Assembly (NCBI GenBank): GCA_965237895.1
Contig: CBDEGR010000001.1
Location: 186,001 to 250,000 of the forward strand
From: CBDEGR01 sp965237895
GTDB taxonomy: Bacteria; Acidobacteriota; Terriglobia; UBA7540; JAPUME01
Direction of reading: 5' to 3'
Length of the DNA stretch: 64,000 bases
Of this stretch, positions 28,453-38,013 are shown piece by piece (positions within the stretch are counted from its first letter, which is position 1; every line of letters begins with the position of its first letter). Below the pieces are notes generated by a model. That model was not told the DNA's origin and did not search any database. It saw nothing but the letters and a program-made list of their open reading frames with translations. The translations under genes were made by a program, and so were the position numbers.

Positions 28453-28833
28453 TCACATTCCCATGCGCGGCATAGTTTTTATCTGGTCTACCGTCTTGCC
28501 GGGGATGGCTCCGTTGCCTGCATGCCAGCCGCCCTTGCATTCGTTGCAGACGGGCTTATCGCTTGCCGCATTCATCCCCCAAAGACACTTGCCCATCTTG
28601 AGCGCGCAGAAGGCACATGAGATCTTCAGACAGCACATGTGCTTCCCTTCAGTCATCGCCTTCTTCTTCTGCTCTTGAACCGCTTGGTCGGCCTCCTTCA
28701 TCGCATCGGGGCGATTCATCATTTTCTGCTTCATCAATACCATTTGCTGGGACATCGCATCGCCCTGGGCTAAGACGTGAATGCCCCAACCTGGTGCACC
28801 GATGACCAGAACAACCACTTGTTGCCGGTCCAC
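28453..28833 (-). CDS. Cysteine-rich small protein of unknown function
   Basis: Up to 126 residues from GTG 28833. A short hydrophobic N-terminus ending GIHVLAQGDA could be a signal peptide. The C-terminal half is cysteine-rich: MCCLKISCAFCALKMGKC and then VCNECKGGWHAGNG. The spacing of the seven cysteines suggests a metal site or disulfides, and similar Cys-rich tails occur in uncharacterised acidobacterial exported proteins. The upstream boundary joins the end of a decayed AbiU2-like gene, so the true N-terminus may have been replaced. Function unknown. Confidence 0.5.
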   Translation of the reverse strand: MDRQQVVVLVIGAPGWGIHVLAQGDAMSQQMVLMKQKMMNRPDAMKEADQAVQEQKKKAMTEGKHMCCLKISCAFCALKMGKCLWGMNAASDKPVCNECKGGWHAGNGAIPGKTVDQIKTMPRMGM

Positions 28834-28849
28834 TACACCCTACTGGAGG

Positions 28850-29350
28850 AACGCCATCATAGAGTTTTTCCAACTCGTCGACAGTTATCTTGGACTCCTC
28901 TGCGACAGCCGGAAAGTCTGAGATAGCTTCAGGGTCTAAGTGGGCAAGTAGCTTGTTCCGCCGGACTCTGACAGGCTCGACATCCTTCTGCATTTAGTCT
29001 ATCTTTTTCCGCCATTCCGGCAGGAGTTGTTTCCGTACTTGCACGGGAGAAATCCTCGTGAATTTACCCGCATTCTGTTTAGCACGTTCAAGTAGGTCGC
29101 TGAGTTTCACTACATCGCTACTCTTGTCAAAAAGTTTCGACATATGCGGGAATGCTTCGTCCATGTGTGCTCGCAATGTAAGTTGGGAAAACCCCGGCGC
29201 TTCATATCCGAGTTCAGGGTCTTTACTCAAGAACTTACCAAGGTCACGCCATACCCAGAAATGCATCTTGCCAACGCGCACTTGCTTCTCAAGCTCATCA
29301 AGGAGTGTTTCCATTTCGTCTTTGTCTCTGTGCTGCATAGAATCTGCCAT
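28850..29350 (-). pseudogene. AbiU2/HEPN-like protein, split by an in-frame stop
   Basis: The first part (29350-28997, 118 codons) ends RKQLLPEWRKKID, followed by TAA (28994-28996). The same frame continues at once with MQKDVEPVRVRRNKLLAHLD, containing the RNKLLAHLDP motif of AbiU2/HEPN-type proteins, and KLYDGV, where homology stops at about 28850. Because the conserved RNKxxAH segment lies beyond the stop, the shorter product alone would lack the putative active site. HEPN proteins of this kind are RNases found in abortive-infection and toxin-antitoxin loci. The stop and the cut 3' end mark it as decayed. Confidence 0.55.
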
Positions 29351-29385
29351 AGACTAAATAACCACTCCAAAAACCATGGGTTGCT

Positions 29386-29565
29386 CTAGTATATTCCCAT
29401 CAACGCAGCCCGTGTCTCTTCGGTAGCCTGGGAGTTCGACACCGCCACGTACTTCATCGTGCTTCCGATGGCCTTGTGACCCAGGCATTGCCGGACCAGG
29501 GCGAGGTTGACGTTGCCCGCTACCAGGTGAGACGCCAGCGAGTGCTTCAGAACGAAGTTACTTTC
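29386..29565 (-). pseudogene. Tyrosine recombinase (phage integrase), C-terminal fragment
   Basis: The frame ending with TAG at 29386-29388 encodes FVLKHSLASHLVAGN, LALVRQCLGHKAIGSTMKYV and ATEETRAALMGIY. These are the conserved C-terminal boxes of site-specific tyrosine recombinases: the LKHSLASH...LGHxxIxxTxxYV pattern with the catalytic His and Tyr. Everything upstream of about 29565, including the N-terminal core-binding domain and first catalytic Arg, is missing. It is evidence for a former integrated element next to the AbiU2-like debris. No attachment site was identified. Confidence 0.75.
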
Positions 29566-29768
29566 TATTAGTCCAAGAAAAATTCACCCAAATACTCTGC
29601 ACATTCGCAACAAACTCTGCACCGTCACAACCATCGTCAGGGATCCCAATCGGGTCAGCGGATACCACCGGCGCACACCGACAACTGCCCGAGGGCTTTC
29701 AAAAGTCGCTTGCAATTAAACTAAAGCTGAGTGATCATTGGGGTATCCTACCGTTCGGAGGAAACCGC
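29566..29768. other. Intergenic region before yggX
   Basis: No gene seen. It holds two nearby copies of ACTCTGCAC (about 29594 and 29613) and the ribosome binding site GGAGGA of yggX at 29757-29762. Confidence 0.4.
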
Positions 29769-30089
29769 ATGGGTTGTTCGACGCCAAATTCACCGAATCT
29801 TCCTGCCCCAGGGCAGCGAACGGTCGAATGCGTGAAGTTGCAGCGGGAACTTCCAGGGCTGGAATCGCCCCCCTGGCCGGGGGAGTTGGGCCAGCGAATC
29901 TTTAAGAGTGTTTCCGCTGAGGCATGGGGCCTGTGGAAAGAACACGCGAAGATGCTGCTCAATGAATACCGTCTGACTCCCTGGAGTAAGGAAGGCCAGG
30001 AGATCATTCAGAACGAACTGGAGAAATTCTTCTTCGGCGAGGGCGCCGCGCTCCCTCCCGGCTACGTTCCCCAGCAAGCCAAACAGTAA
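29769..30089 (+). CDS. yggX: YggX-family oxidative damage protection / Fe(II) trafficking protein
   Basis: 106 residues, ATG preceded by GGAGGA. The family pattern is complete: VECVKLQRELPGLESPPWPGELGQRI, the helix SAEAWGLWKEHAKMLLNEYRL and the ending EKFFFGEGAALPPGYVP. YggX proteins are small cytosolic helical proteins that limit oxidative damage to labile Fe-S clusters. The N-terminus is about 18 residues longer than usual, so an internal start is possible. Its presence close to suf fits an Fe-S maintenance neighbourhood. Confidence 0.9.
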   Translation: MGCSTPNSPNLPAPGQRTVECVKLQRELPGLESPPWPGELGQRIFKSVSAEAWGLWKEHAKMLLNEYRLTPWSKEGQEIIQNELEKFFFGEGAALPPGYVPQQAKQ

Positions 30090-30177
30090 GGCCGAAGCAC
30101 CGAGATTAAAGACACCTCGATTTGGTTGGTCTCCCCGTTCGCCTGGGATTGTATCCGGGTTGTCGTGCGGGGGAGAT

Positions 30178-31470
30178 TCACATTACCTGCAGGACGGGGC
30201 TGATTCGAAACCGGAGCATCTTGTGTGCCTGACGGAGGGATTCTTCGACCTTTGCGGGCGTGTCCGCGCGGGAAAAAATAAAGCCCAGGTAGCTGGCCCC
30301 CTCGGGCAGGGGAACCAGCTTCTGCAGGGGCTTTGTGGTAATACGAATCTCTTCGACTCCTGGCGTCCGGCCCGCTTCTTCTTCCCCTTCCACTCCTTCA
30401 TAAAGCCCCTCGTGGGGAATGGGAATCATCATCACTCCCGAAGCCGCGTGCTCCCGTCGAACCTCGGATACGTCCTCTCCAAGGGCCTGGCGGAGAATCA
30501 ACTCCTCGAGTGACATTCCCTGTTCAAAGCGGAGCGAGCGAGCGCAGAGTCCTCCGATCGATCGGGCGGCCACCTCCAGAATCCAAACCCCTTCGGCATT
30601 CAACCGGGCCTCGGCATGGACCGAGCCGTGCGAGAGTCCCAGCGCCGCGGTGGCCTTTTGGACGGCTTCGACAATCCGTTGCTGATCGTCCGGCCCCAGC
30701 CTTGAGGGAGTGACGTACAATGTTTCTTCGAAATAGGGGCCTTCCAGCGGATCAGGCTTGTCAAACAGCGCCAGGACTTTCAGTTCGCCGTCCATGAGCA
30801 ATCCCTCCAGGGCGTACTCGCGCCCGTCGATGAACCTCTCTACCTGAAGGAATCGGCTCGTTCTCTCACGCAAGACCTGCACACCAGGCGAGAGGAGCAA
30901 AGACTTGATCCTCGCAAAGGCTGCAATAAATTCGGGGGGATTGTCGGCGCGAATCACGCCCCGGCTGCCCGACAGCGCCAGAGGTTTCAGAACGTAGGGA
31001 AACTCCACGCCGGAGGCAAGGGTTTGAGGATTCTCATCGATGGAAAATCGCCGGAAAGGCGGGACCTTCAGGCCGGCGGTTTCCAGGCGCAGACGGGATC
31101 GATACTTGTCCCGGCAGGCCTCCGCCGCCTCAGGAGAATTGTAGGCCAATCCCAGTTCGCGGCAAGCAAGTGCCGCAGTGGGCGTAGCCCGGTCGCCGAG
31201 AGCTGCCAGGGCGTCAATGGGATGGCTTCGAGCATAGTCGACAATGCTTCGAGCCGCTTCCGCGGGATTCTCAAATCGCAGGGGGAGGGCGCCGTCCTGC
31301 CAGGGATCGTCGAGCTTCCGGCAACGGTCCGAGCCGAAGGCAATTTCCAGGCCCAGCTTTTCCGCCGCCTCGACAAAGGCACGAGTCTGGTAGCCCGTAG
31401 TGGTACATAAAAGAAGCAGCCGTTTCTGCTTTGATTCTTGCGAACCCTGCTGGGAATTTTCGGAGCGCAT
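30178..31470 (-). CDS. ATP-grasp family ligase paired with the radical SAM gene
   Basis: About 430 residues from ATG 31470, chosen because it starts 43 nt after the extended (selenocysteine) end of the upstream gene. The frame could begin as early as 31569 if that gene ended at its UGA. An N-terminal Rossmann-like segment (KRLLLLCTTTGYQTRAF) is followed by the ATP-grasp core: PYVLKPLALSGSRGVIRAD, QVERFIDGREYALEGLL, HGSVHAEARLNAEGVWILEVAARSIGG. ATP-grasp enzymes join a carboxylate to an amine, thiol or similar nucleophile through an acyl phosphate. Genes and spacing suggest a shared pathway with the radical SAM protein; the substrate is unknown. Confidence 0.75.
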   Translation of the reverse strand: MRSENSQQGSQESKQKRLLLLCTTTGYQTRAFVEAAEKLGLEIAFGSDRCRKLDDPWQDGALPLRFENPAEAARSIVDYARSHPIDALAALGDRATPTAALACRELGLAYNSPEAAEACRDKYRSRLRLETAGLKVPPFRRFSIDENPQTLASGVEFPYVLKPLALSGSRGVIRADNPPEFIAAFARIKSLLLSPGVQVLRERTSRFLQVERFIDGREYALEGLLMDGELKVLALFDKPDPLEGPYFEETLYVTPSRLGPDDQQRIVEAVQKATAALGLSHGSVHAEARLNAEGVWILEVAARSIGGLCARSLRFEQGMSLEELILRQALGEDVSEVRREHAASGVMMIPIPHEGLYEGVEGEEEAGRTPGVEEIRITTKPLQKLVPLPEGASYLGFIFSRADTPAKVEESLRQAHKMLRFRISPVLQVM

Positions 31471-31513
31471 CGTGGGAGTCGAATCTCGTCTGCCGCCCGC
31501 CTTCCGTTCGACT

Positions 31514-32941
31514 TCAAAAAAGAGCAAACTGCTCTTCGGTCGGCTCGGCTCAGCAATACCAGGGCTCATCCATGTAGGGAATCGCTGCGCGGGGCAGTGG
31601 CGCTCCCGGTACCGGGGGGTTGGGCAGGTCTAGGTCTATTCCGGCTTCCTCCCCCGCGAGACCCCAGATCAAGTTAAAGATTTCGCGCCGGTTTCTCCCG
31701 GCAGCTTCTCCTTTCTTGACCCGCTTCAAGACTTCAGCCTGTAGACACTCGACGCGCGGGTCCGGGTGCTGCCAGCGGTAGCTGAGGGCTGCCCGATCGA
31801 ATCCCTCGACAAAGTCCCAGACCTGGGAAAGCTCGAGCAGCTTCGATCCGGCGGGAATCAGCAGTCGAATGGCCAGCTGGATCGGGGCGACGTTTTCGAC
31901 CAGATCAAGTTCCGCCAGAACCGAGAGAAGCTCCCGGTAGCCTTCGAGCGAAGTCCAGGGCGTGAATGCCACGAAAGTAGGCGTCAGAGTCAGCCCCGTC
32001 TTCCGGAAGCGACGAGCTACTTCAAAGAAATCCTCGCGTGTGTGGTGCTTCCGAAGAAGCTCGAGCACGCGGTCATCAACCGATTCGACTGCGCTGGTTA
32101 CAAACAGGCAACCGGTGTCCCGTAAAGTGGAAAGATGCCGCGAATGTTTCAGCAGATGCTCAATCTTGATGGTGACATCGTAGGTGAGCTTCGGATGTTT
32201 CTCGTGCAGTTTTTCTACAATCGCGAGCGAATGACCGGGACCATTGAAAAAGTCCGGGTCGCCGAAGGTGATGTGCTCGGCGCCGCCCGCAACCTGCCTC
32301 CGGATGTCTTCGAGAACCACTTCGGATTGAACGATTCGGAACTGTCCCTCGTAAACCGGCACCACCGGACAGTGGCGACAAAGGTGCAAGCAGCCGCGGC
32401 TTGCCTCCGTGTAGCCGACCGTGCGGCGTTCTCCATCCCCGGTGCGCAAACGGGCGTAGTGGCCCAGCGGCAGGAGGCCGTCTCGGTTGGGCACCAGGAA
32501 TTTCTGCTTTTGTAGTGAAATCGTCGGATGGGCCTCTCGGCTATCATCCTCCGCCTGAGGCCTATCCCGAAGCCGACGAACCAGAGCGACGAGCTCCCCC
32601 TCGAACTCGCCGCCGATGAGCGTATGAACGCCGAGCCCGCGAAGGCAGTCCGCGTTCACCGGCGCGTAGAGGCCATAGCAACAGAGGTGCGCTTCGGGAT
32701 TGAGCCTCTTAATTCGCTCAATGGCCCCTACGGCGATGCGCGTGGCCGTGTGCATGGGGAGATAGAAGGCCACCAGGTCAGCGGATCGAATCGGCTCCAC
32801 CCGAAGGGATTGCTTCGCCAGATCGAAGCAGGTGACCGTTGCGCCCTCCCGCTGCAACCAGGCGGCCGGAGAGGCCAACCCGAAAGGCTGACGGCCCAGC
32901 TCATAGGTGGAAATCAAAATGACCTGCAGTGGGTTTCCCAT
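31514..32941 (-). CDS. B12-binding-type radical SAM selenoprotein (CUAEP tail)
   Basis: 475 residues from ATG 32941 to TGA 31514-31516, with an in-frame TGA at 31550-31552 read as selenocysteine (position 464). An N-terminal cobalamin-binding-like region (2-130) precedes the radical SAM cluster motif C184-x3-C188-x2-C191 (RGCLHLCRHC). Past the UGA the frame gives DEPWYC-U-AEPTEEQFALF then stop. A C-U-A-E-P end matches what I recall as NCBI's 'CUAEP/CCAEP-tail radical SAM (seleno)protein' family, where Cys can replace Sec. A SECIS-like hairpin follows the UGA. If read conventionally the protein would end ...EPWYC at 31550. The reaction is unknown; it shares an operon with an ATP-grasp ligase. 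Confidence 0.8.
31520..31552 (-). promoter_or_regulatory. Candidate bacterial SECIS element after the in-frame UGA
   Basis: Reading the minus strand, UGA (31552-31550) is followed by 13 nt and then a perfect 7-bp stem, AAGAGCA (31536-31530) with TGCTCTT (31526-31520), closed by the loop GTT. The loop begins 20 nt after the UGA and its first base is G, both as expected for bacterial SECIS elements read by SelB. The hairpin overlaps coding sequence, as in known bacterial selenoprotein genes. Confidence 0.7.
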
Positions 32942-33043
32942 GACTTTTGAATGCGGTACTTTGACTTTGATCTTAGCACATTTCCGAAGCGTTATCCTCT
33001 CGGCGTATCGAGCCATCTGTTATGGTACGGAAGGGGTGTCCAC

Positions 33044-33516
33044 ACGTATACCGATGGTGGAGACCGCCCAGGCGGGGTAGGGATGCTAAAGCCGATTTGC
33101 CAACCCTCTTTCGCTCCACCAGACGCCTGTCGGGCGTATCTTTGCCCAGTCCATCGTGGATTCGATCCTGATGGTCGTACTTGATGTATTTCCGAACCAG
33201 TCGGCGCAAATGGGCATCGTTTAATACGATCAGATGGTCACAACAATTCCCTGCGGCAACTGCCTACCCAGCTTTCCGCAGCTCCATTCTGCCATGGGCT
33301 GTGATACCCCGTGACCAGAACCTCGGTCCACCTGGACCAGACGCATCGAAGGGCTACCCAGAAGAGCTGATTGAACCTGCCCCATGTCGGTCGGGGATTC
33401 TTGCCCTTCAGCACGAGCACTTGCTGGCGCAAGGCCAGAATCTCCAGCGCCAGATCCTGTCGGGACCGGAGGAACGCACCAGCCCACCTTAACACCCTCA
33501 CGAATAAGCAAAACAT
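33044..33516 (-). mobile_element. Insertion-sequence transposase remnant (rve/IS3- or IS481-like)
   Basis: The N-terminal part (from ATG 33516) has LRSRQDLALEILALRQQVLVLK and FNQLFWVALRCVWSRW, as in common acidobacterial integrase-core transposases. It then jumps within one codon to the C-terminal part, YHSPWQNGAAESWVGSCRREL, so the central catalytic region (about 250 residues) is deleted. One extra T at about 33240 shifts the frame into DHLIVLNDAHLRRL and the last ~50 residues, GGLHHRYT. No terminal inverted repeats were recognised. It is inactive. Confidence 0.75.
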
Positions 33517-33624
33517 GAACCGATTTTACAGCACCCTCGGTCGGATCAGGTGAGTCGACTCTCTGTCTAAGTTGTTGATTTTGCGACCCAATTAATTTTT
33601 GGCGATGCACAGGGCTTTCGTGAA

Positions 33625-33659
33625 AATATCCGACTCATTTAGTCGGAAATAACTTGACA
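33625..33659 (+). promoter_or_regulatory. IscR type 1-like operator overlapping the rrf2-suf promoter region
   Basis: A perfect 7-bp inverted repeat TCCGACT-N5-AGTCGGA (33629-33635, 33641-33647) contains GACT-N5-AGTC, the core of the E. coli IscR type 1 site, with matching flanking ATA. TTGACA (33654-33659) follows 6 nt later as a likely -35; the -10 is unclear. It lies about 65 nt before the Rrf2 start, suggesting cluster-dependent autoregulation. Confidence 0.55.
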
Positions 33660-33683
33660 GGAAGAGGCTGATAGCCGTAGTGT

Positions 33684-33708
33684 ATATAAGACCTTTATGG
33701 TCGTATAT
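33684..33708 (+). promoter_or_regulatory. Second palindromic operator candidate just before the Rrf2 start
   Basis: ATATAAGACC (33684-33693) and GGTCGTATAT (33699-33708) form a 9-of-10 inverted repeat around TTTAT. It ends 4 nt before the ATG at 33713, where a ribosome binding site would be expected and is not seen. Bound protein here would block transcription or initiation. Which regulator binds is unknown. Confidence 0.45.
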
Positions 33709-33712
33709 TGAC

Positions 33713-34144
33713 ATGCTCAAACTGAGCAAAAAAGCTGACTACGGACTGATTGCCGTCACGCATCTGGCGACATTGACGGGTGGGGGTTCTTGCAGCGCCA
33801 AGGAGATTGCCAGGGCCTACGACATTCCCCCGCAGCTCCTCGCCAAGATTCTTCAGAAATTGATGAAGGGTGGATTGCTTGTCTCGAAGCATGGCACCAA
33901 CGGCGGTTACGTATTGGCGCGGGACCCCGCATTAATGAGTGCCTTCGAAGTGATCCGCGTTATTGACGGTCCGCTGATCATCACCTCGTGCGTGACGCAC
34001 CGAGGCGAGTGCGATCAATCTTCCAAATGCACCGTCCGAGAGCCGCTCCGCAAAGTCAGCGACTCGATCATCAGCGCGCTCAGTTCGCTGACGATTTCGA
34101 GTTTGCGTGATGAACAGTCTGGCATGGTCCAGTTGGGAGGGTAG
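33713..34144 (+). CDS. Rrf2-family Fe-S regulator of the suf operon (IscR/SufR-like)
   Basis: 143 residues from ATG 33713, giving the standard start MLKLSKKADYGLIAVTHLA. The winged helix-turn-helix includes SCSAKEIARAYDIPPQLLAKILQKLMKGGLLVSKHGTNGGY. Three cysteines in the order C-x6-C-x5-C (SCVTHRGECDQSSKC) match the [2Fe-2S]-binding cysteines of IscR. It is expected to sense Fe-S status and repress suf when clusters are plentiful. Two palindromes lie in its upstream region and the suf genes start 249 nt downstream. Confidence 0.88.
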   Translation: MLKLSKKADYGLIAVTHLATLTGGGSCSAKEIARAYDIPPQLLAKILQKLMKGGLLVSKHGTNGGYVLARDPALMSAFEVIRVIDGPLIITSCVTHRGECDQSSKCTVREPLRKVSDSIISALSSLTISSLRDEQSGMVQLGG

Positions 34145-34392
34145 TCTCGAGTTTGCCCCGACTCGGGGATAGCTGGTCGCGGCTTTCAGCAGAGGTCAGG
34201 TTAAGTGGGGAAGTGGGACGAATGGTGAGTCGATGGAATGAGGCGACCGATCGCAGGAGAAAAATAATCTGTACTTTTATGTATAGATAATATGGACTGC
34301 TCATTGCTGGCGCGGGACTCAAGACTCATGTTCTCCCAGCCGAGCGCGGGCCCGGGGGCGACACTCACCGGAACACTGGAGGAGGGATAGCG

Positions 34393-35844
<1,452 letters not shown>

Positions 35845-35884
35845 GCCTAAGTTCAAGTTGAGGTGACAAAGGGGAAAGGGAGCG

Positions 35885-36640
35885 ATGCTGAGGATCAAGA
35901 ATTTGCAGGCAAGAGTTGAAAATAACGAGATTCTTCGGGGCGTAGATTTGGAAGTCAAGCTGGGCGAAGTACACGCCATCATGGGGCCGAACGGCTCGGG
36001 CAAGAGCACGCTGGCCCATGTGCTGGCCGGGCGCGACCTCTACCAGGTGACGGGCGGCGAGGTGTCCTACGAAGGCAAGGATCTCCTCGAAATGTCGCCC
36101 GAGGAACGGGCGCGCGAGGGGATATTCCTCGCCTTTCAGTACCCCGTGGAGATTCCCGGAGTCAGTAACACGTATTTCCTGCGCACGGCATTGAATGCTG
36201 TCCGCAAAGCGCGCGGCCAGGAGGAAATCGACGCTTTTGACTTCCTGGCGCTAGTGCGCGAGAAGATGAAGTCGCTGGGCATCGACGAGGCCCTCATGAA
36301 TCGTCCTGTGAACGAAGGTTTCTCCGGGGGCGAGAAGAAGCGCAATGAGATTTTTCAGATGGCGGTCCTCGGGCCCCGGCTGGCCATTTTGGACGAAACC
36401 GACTCCGGGCTGGACATCGACGCCCTGAAGATCGTCGCCAGGGGCGTCAATGCCCTGAGGGGCAAGGACCGGGCGATCATCGTGGTTACCCACTACCAGC
36501 GGCTGCTGGACCACATCGTCCCTGACTATGTGCACGTGCTTTATAACGGCCGCATTGTGAAGTCGGAGGGCAAGGAATTGGCCGTGGAACTTGAGAACAA
36601 GGGCTACGGCTGGCTGGAAGAGTCGACGGCAGGCGCGTAA
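35885..36640 (+). CDS. sufC: Fe-S cluster assembly ATPase SufC
   Basis: 251 residues, ABC ATPase with Walker A GPNGSGKST, signature GFSGGEKKRNEI and Walker B LAILDETDSGLDID, all in SufC-specific form. It provides ATP-driven movement to the SufB-SufD scaffold. It begins 40 nt after sufB and ends 11 nt before sufD. Confidence 0.95.
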   Translation: MLRIKNLQARVENNEILRGVDLEVKLGEVHAIMGPNGSGKSTLAHVLAGRDLYQVTGGEVSYEGKDLLEMSPEERAREGIFLAFQYPVEIPGVSNTYFLRTALNAVRKARGQEEIDAFDFLALVREKMKSLGIDEALMNRPVNEGFSGGEKKRNEIFQMAVLGPRLAILDETDSGLDIDALKIVARGVNALRGKDRAIIVVTHYQRLLDHIVPDYVHVLYNGRIVKSEGKELAVELENKGYGWLEESTAGA

Positions 36641-36651
36641 CGGATCAGTTT

Positions 36652-38013
36652 ATGAAAGGGAATTCCGCATTGATGATCGAGGTCAAAGGAAACCAGGACG
36701 TTTACTTCGGCCGCTTTGCCGCTCTTCAAAAGAAGCTGGCCGGGGACGGGGCTTCATGGCTTTTGCCGATTCGCAAAGCCGCGATCGACCGTTTTGCCGA
36801 ACTCGGGTTCCCCACCACCCGACTGGAGGCCTGGAAGTTCACCAACGTCGCCCCCATTGCCAACAGTCGGTTCGAGGCTGCCCGGTATGACCTCAGCGCG
36901 GCGATCGAGGAAGAATTGAAGGCCTCACCTTATGCCGACCTGGGGTGCAGCCGCCTGGTATTTTTGGACGGGACATATTCGCCGGAGCTCTCTTCGCTCT
37001 CCGGGCTTCCGAAAGAAGTCAGGGTTGGCAGCCTGGCGGAGGCTCTCGCCAACGGCGATCCGAGCCTCGAGCGGCACCTTGCGCGCTACGTTAACTTCCA
37101 GGATCACGCCTTTGTCGCCCTCAACACCGCGTTCATGGAGGATGGGGCGTTCCTCGAAATACCCAAGGGATTGGTTGTGGAACAACCGATTTATCTCCTT
37201 TATGTTTCCACCGCAGGCGGTCAGCCCACCGTTTCGTACCCTCGCAACTTGATCCTGGTCGGACGGGAGAGCGAGGTCACGCTCCTTGAAGGGTACCTGG
37301 GATTGAGGGAGGGAGTCTACCTCACCAACTCCGTGACCGAGGTCGCCGTTGGCGAGAATGCCGTAGTCCACCATCTGAAATTCCAGCACGAGAGCGAGCA
37401 GGCATTTCACGTGGCGACGTTGCAGGTCCACCAGGAGCGGAGCAGCAACGTCACGACCCACTCGATTTCCTTTGGTGCCGCCTTGACCCGGCAGGACGTG
37501 AATGCGGTGCTGGACGGGGAAGGGGCCGAATGTATTTTGAACGGCCTCTACGTTGTAAACGGCCGGCAGCACATCGACAACTACACGACCATTGACCACG
37601 CCAAGCCTCACGCCAGCAGCCGCGAAGTTTATAAGGGGGTTTTGGACGAGAAGGCGGCAGCGGTCTTCCACGGAAAAATCATCGTCCGCAAGGACGCCCA
37701 GAAAACCGACGCCAAGCAGAGCAACCGAAACCTGCTGCTCTCCGATGACGCCACCGTCAACACGAAGCCGCAGCTCGAGATTTACGCCGACGATGTCAAG
37801 TGTACTCATGGGGCCACCATCGGGCAGATCGACCGGGAAGCGGTTTTCTACCTGCGTTCCCGCGGCATCGCCCACGACGAAGCCCGCAGCATGCTGACGT
37901 ACGCCTTCACCAACGAAATCATCAGCCCGATCAAATTCGAACCCATGCGCGCCCGGCTCACCGACACACTGTTGGCGCGCTTGACGCGCCACCCGGGAGG
38001 GAAGGAGCCGTGA
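36652..38013 (+). CDS. sufD: Fe-S cluster assembly protein SufD
   Basis: 453 residues. The start may be ATG 36652 or ATG 36673, the latter giving MIEVKGNQDVYFGRF. Recognisable SufD segments are RLEAWKFTNVAPIA, YPRNLILVGRESEVTLLEGY, NGLYVVNGRQHIDNYTTIDH and CTHGATIGQIDREAVFYLRSRGI with the conserved His (H in CTHGAT). Partner of SufB in the scaffold. The stop overlaps the sufS start codon (GTGA). Confidence 0.94.
   Translation: MKGNSALMIEVKGNQDVYFGRFAALQKKLAGDGASWLLPIRKAAIDRFAELGFPTTRLEAWKFTNVAPIANSRFEAARYDLSAAIEEELKASPYADLGCSRLVFLDGTYSPELSSLSGLPKEVRVGSLAEALANGDPSLERHLARYVNFQDHAFVALNTAFMEDGAFLEIPKGLVVEQPIYLLYVSTAGGQPTVSYPRNLILVGRESEVTLLEGYLGLREGVYLTNSVTEVAVGENAVVHHLKFQHESEQAFHVATLQVHQERSSNVTTHSISFGAALTRQDVNAVLDGEGAECILNGLYVVNGRQHIDNYTTIDHAKPHASSREVYKGVLDEKAAAVFHGKIIVRKDAQKTDAKQSNRNLLLSDDATVNTKPQLEIYADDVKCTHGATIGQIDREAVFYLRSRGIAHDEARSMLTYAFTNEIISPIKFEPMRARLTDTLLARLTRHPGGKEP

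Noticed and set aside
28994..28996. Readthrough or selenocysteine at the AbiU2 stop
   Set aside because: The codon is TAA, not TGA, and no hairpin follows; simple nonsense mutation fits.
37800..38009. Extension of sufS upstream by 70 codons
   Set aside because: Lies inside sufD, has no SufS similarity; GTG at 38010 overlaps the sufD stop in the usual way.
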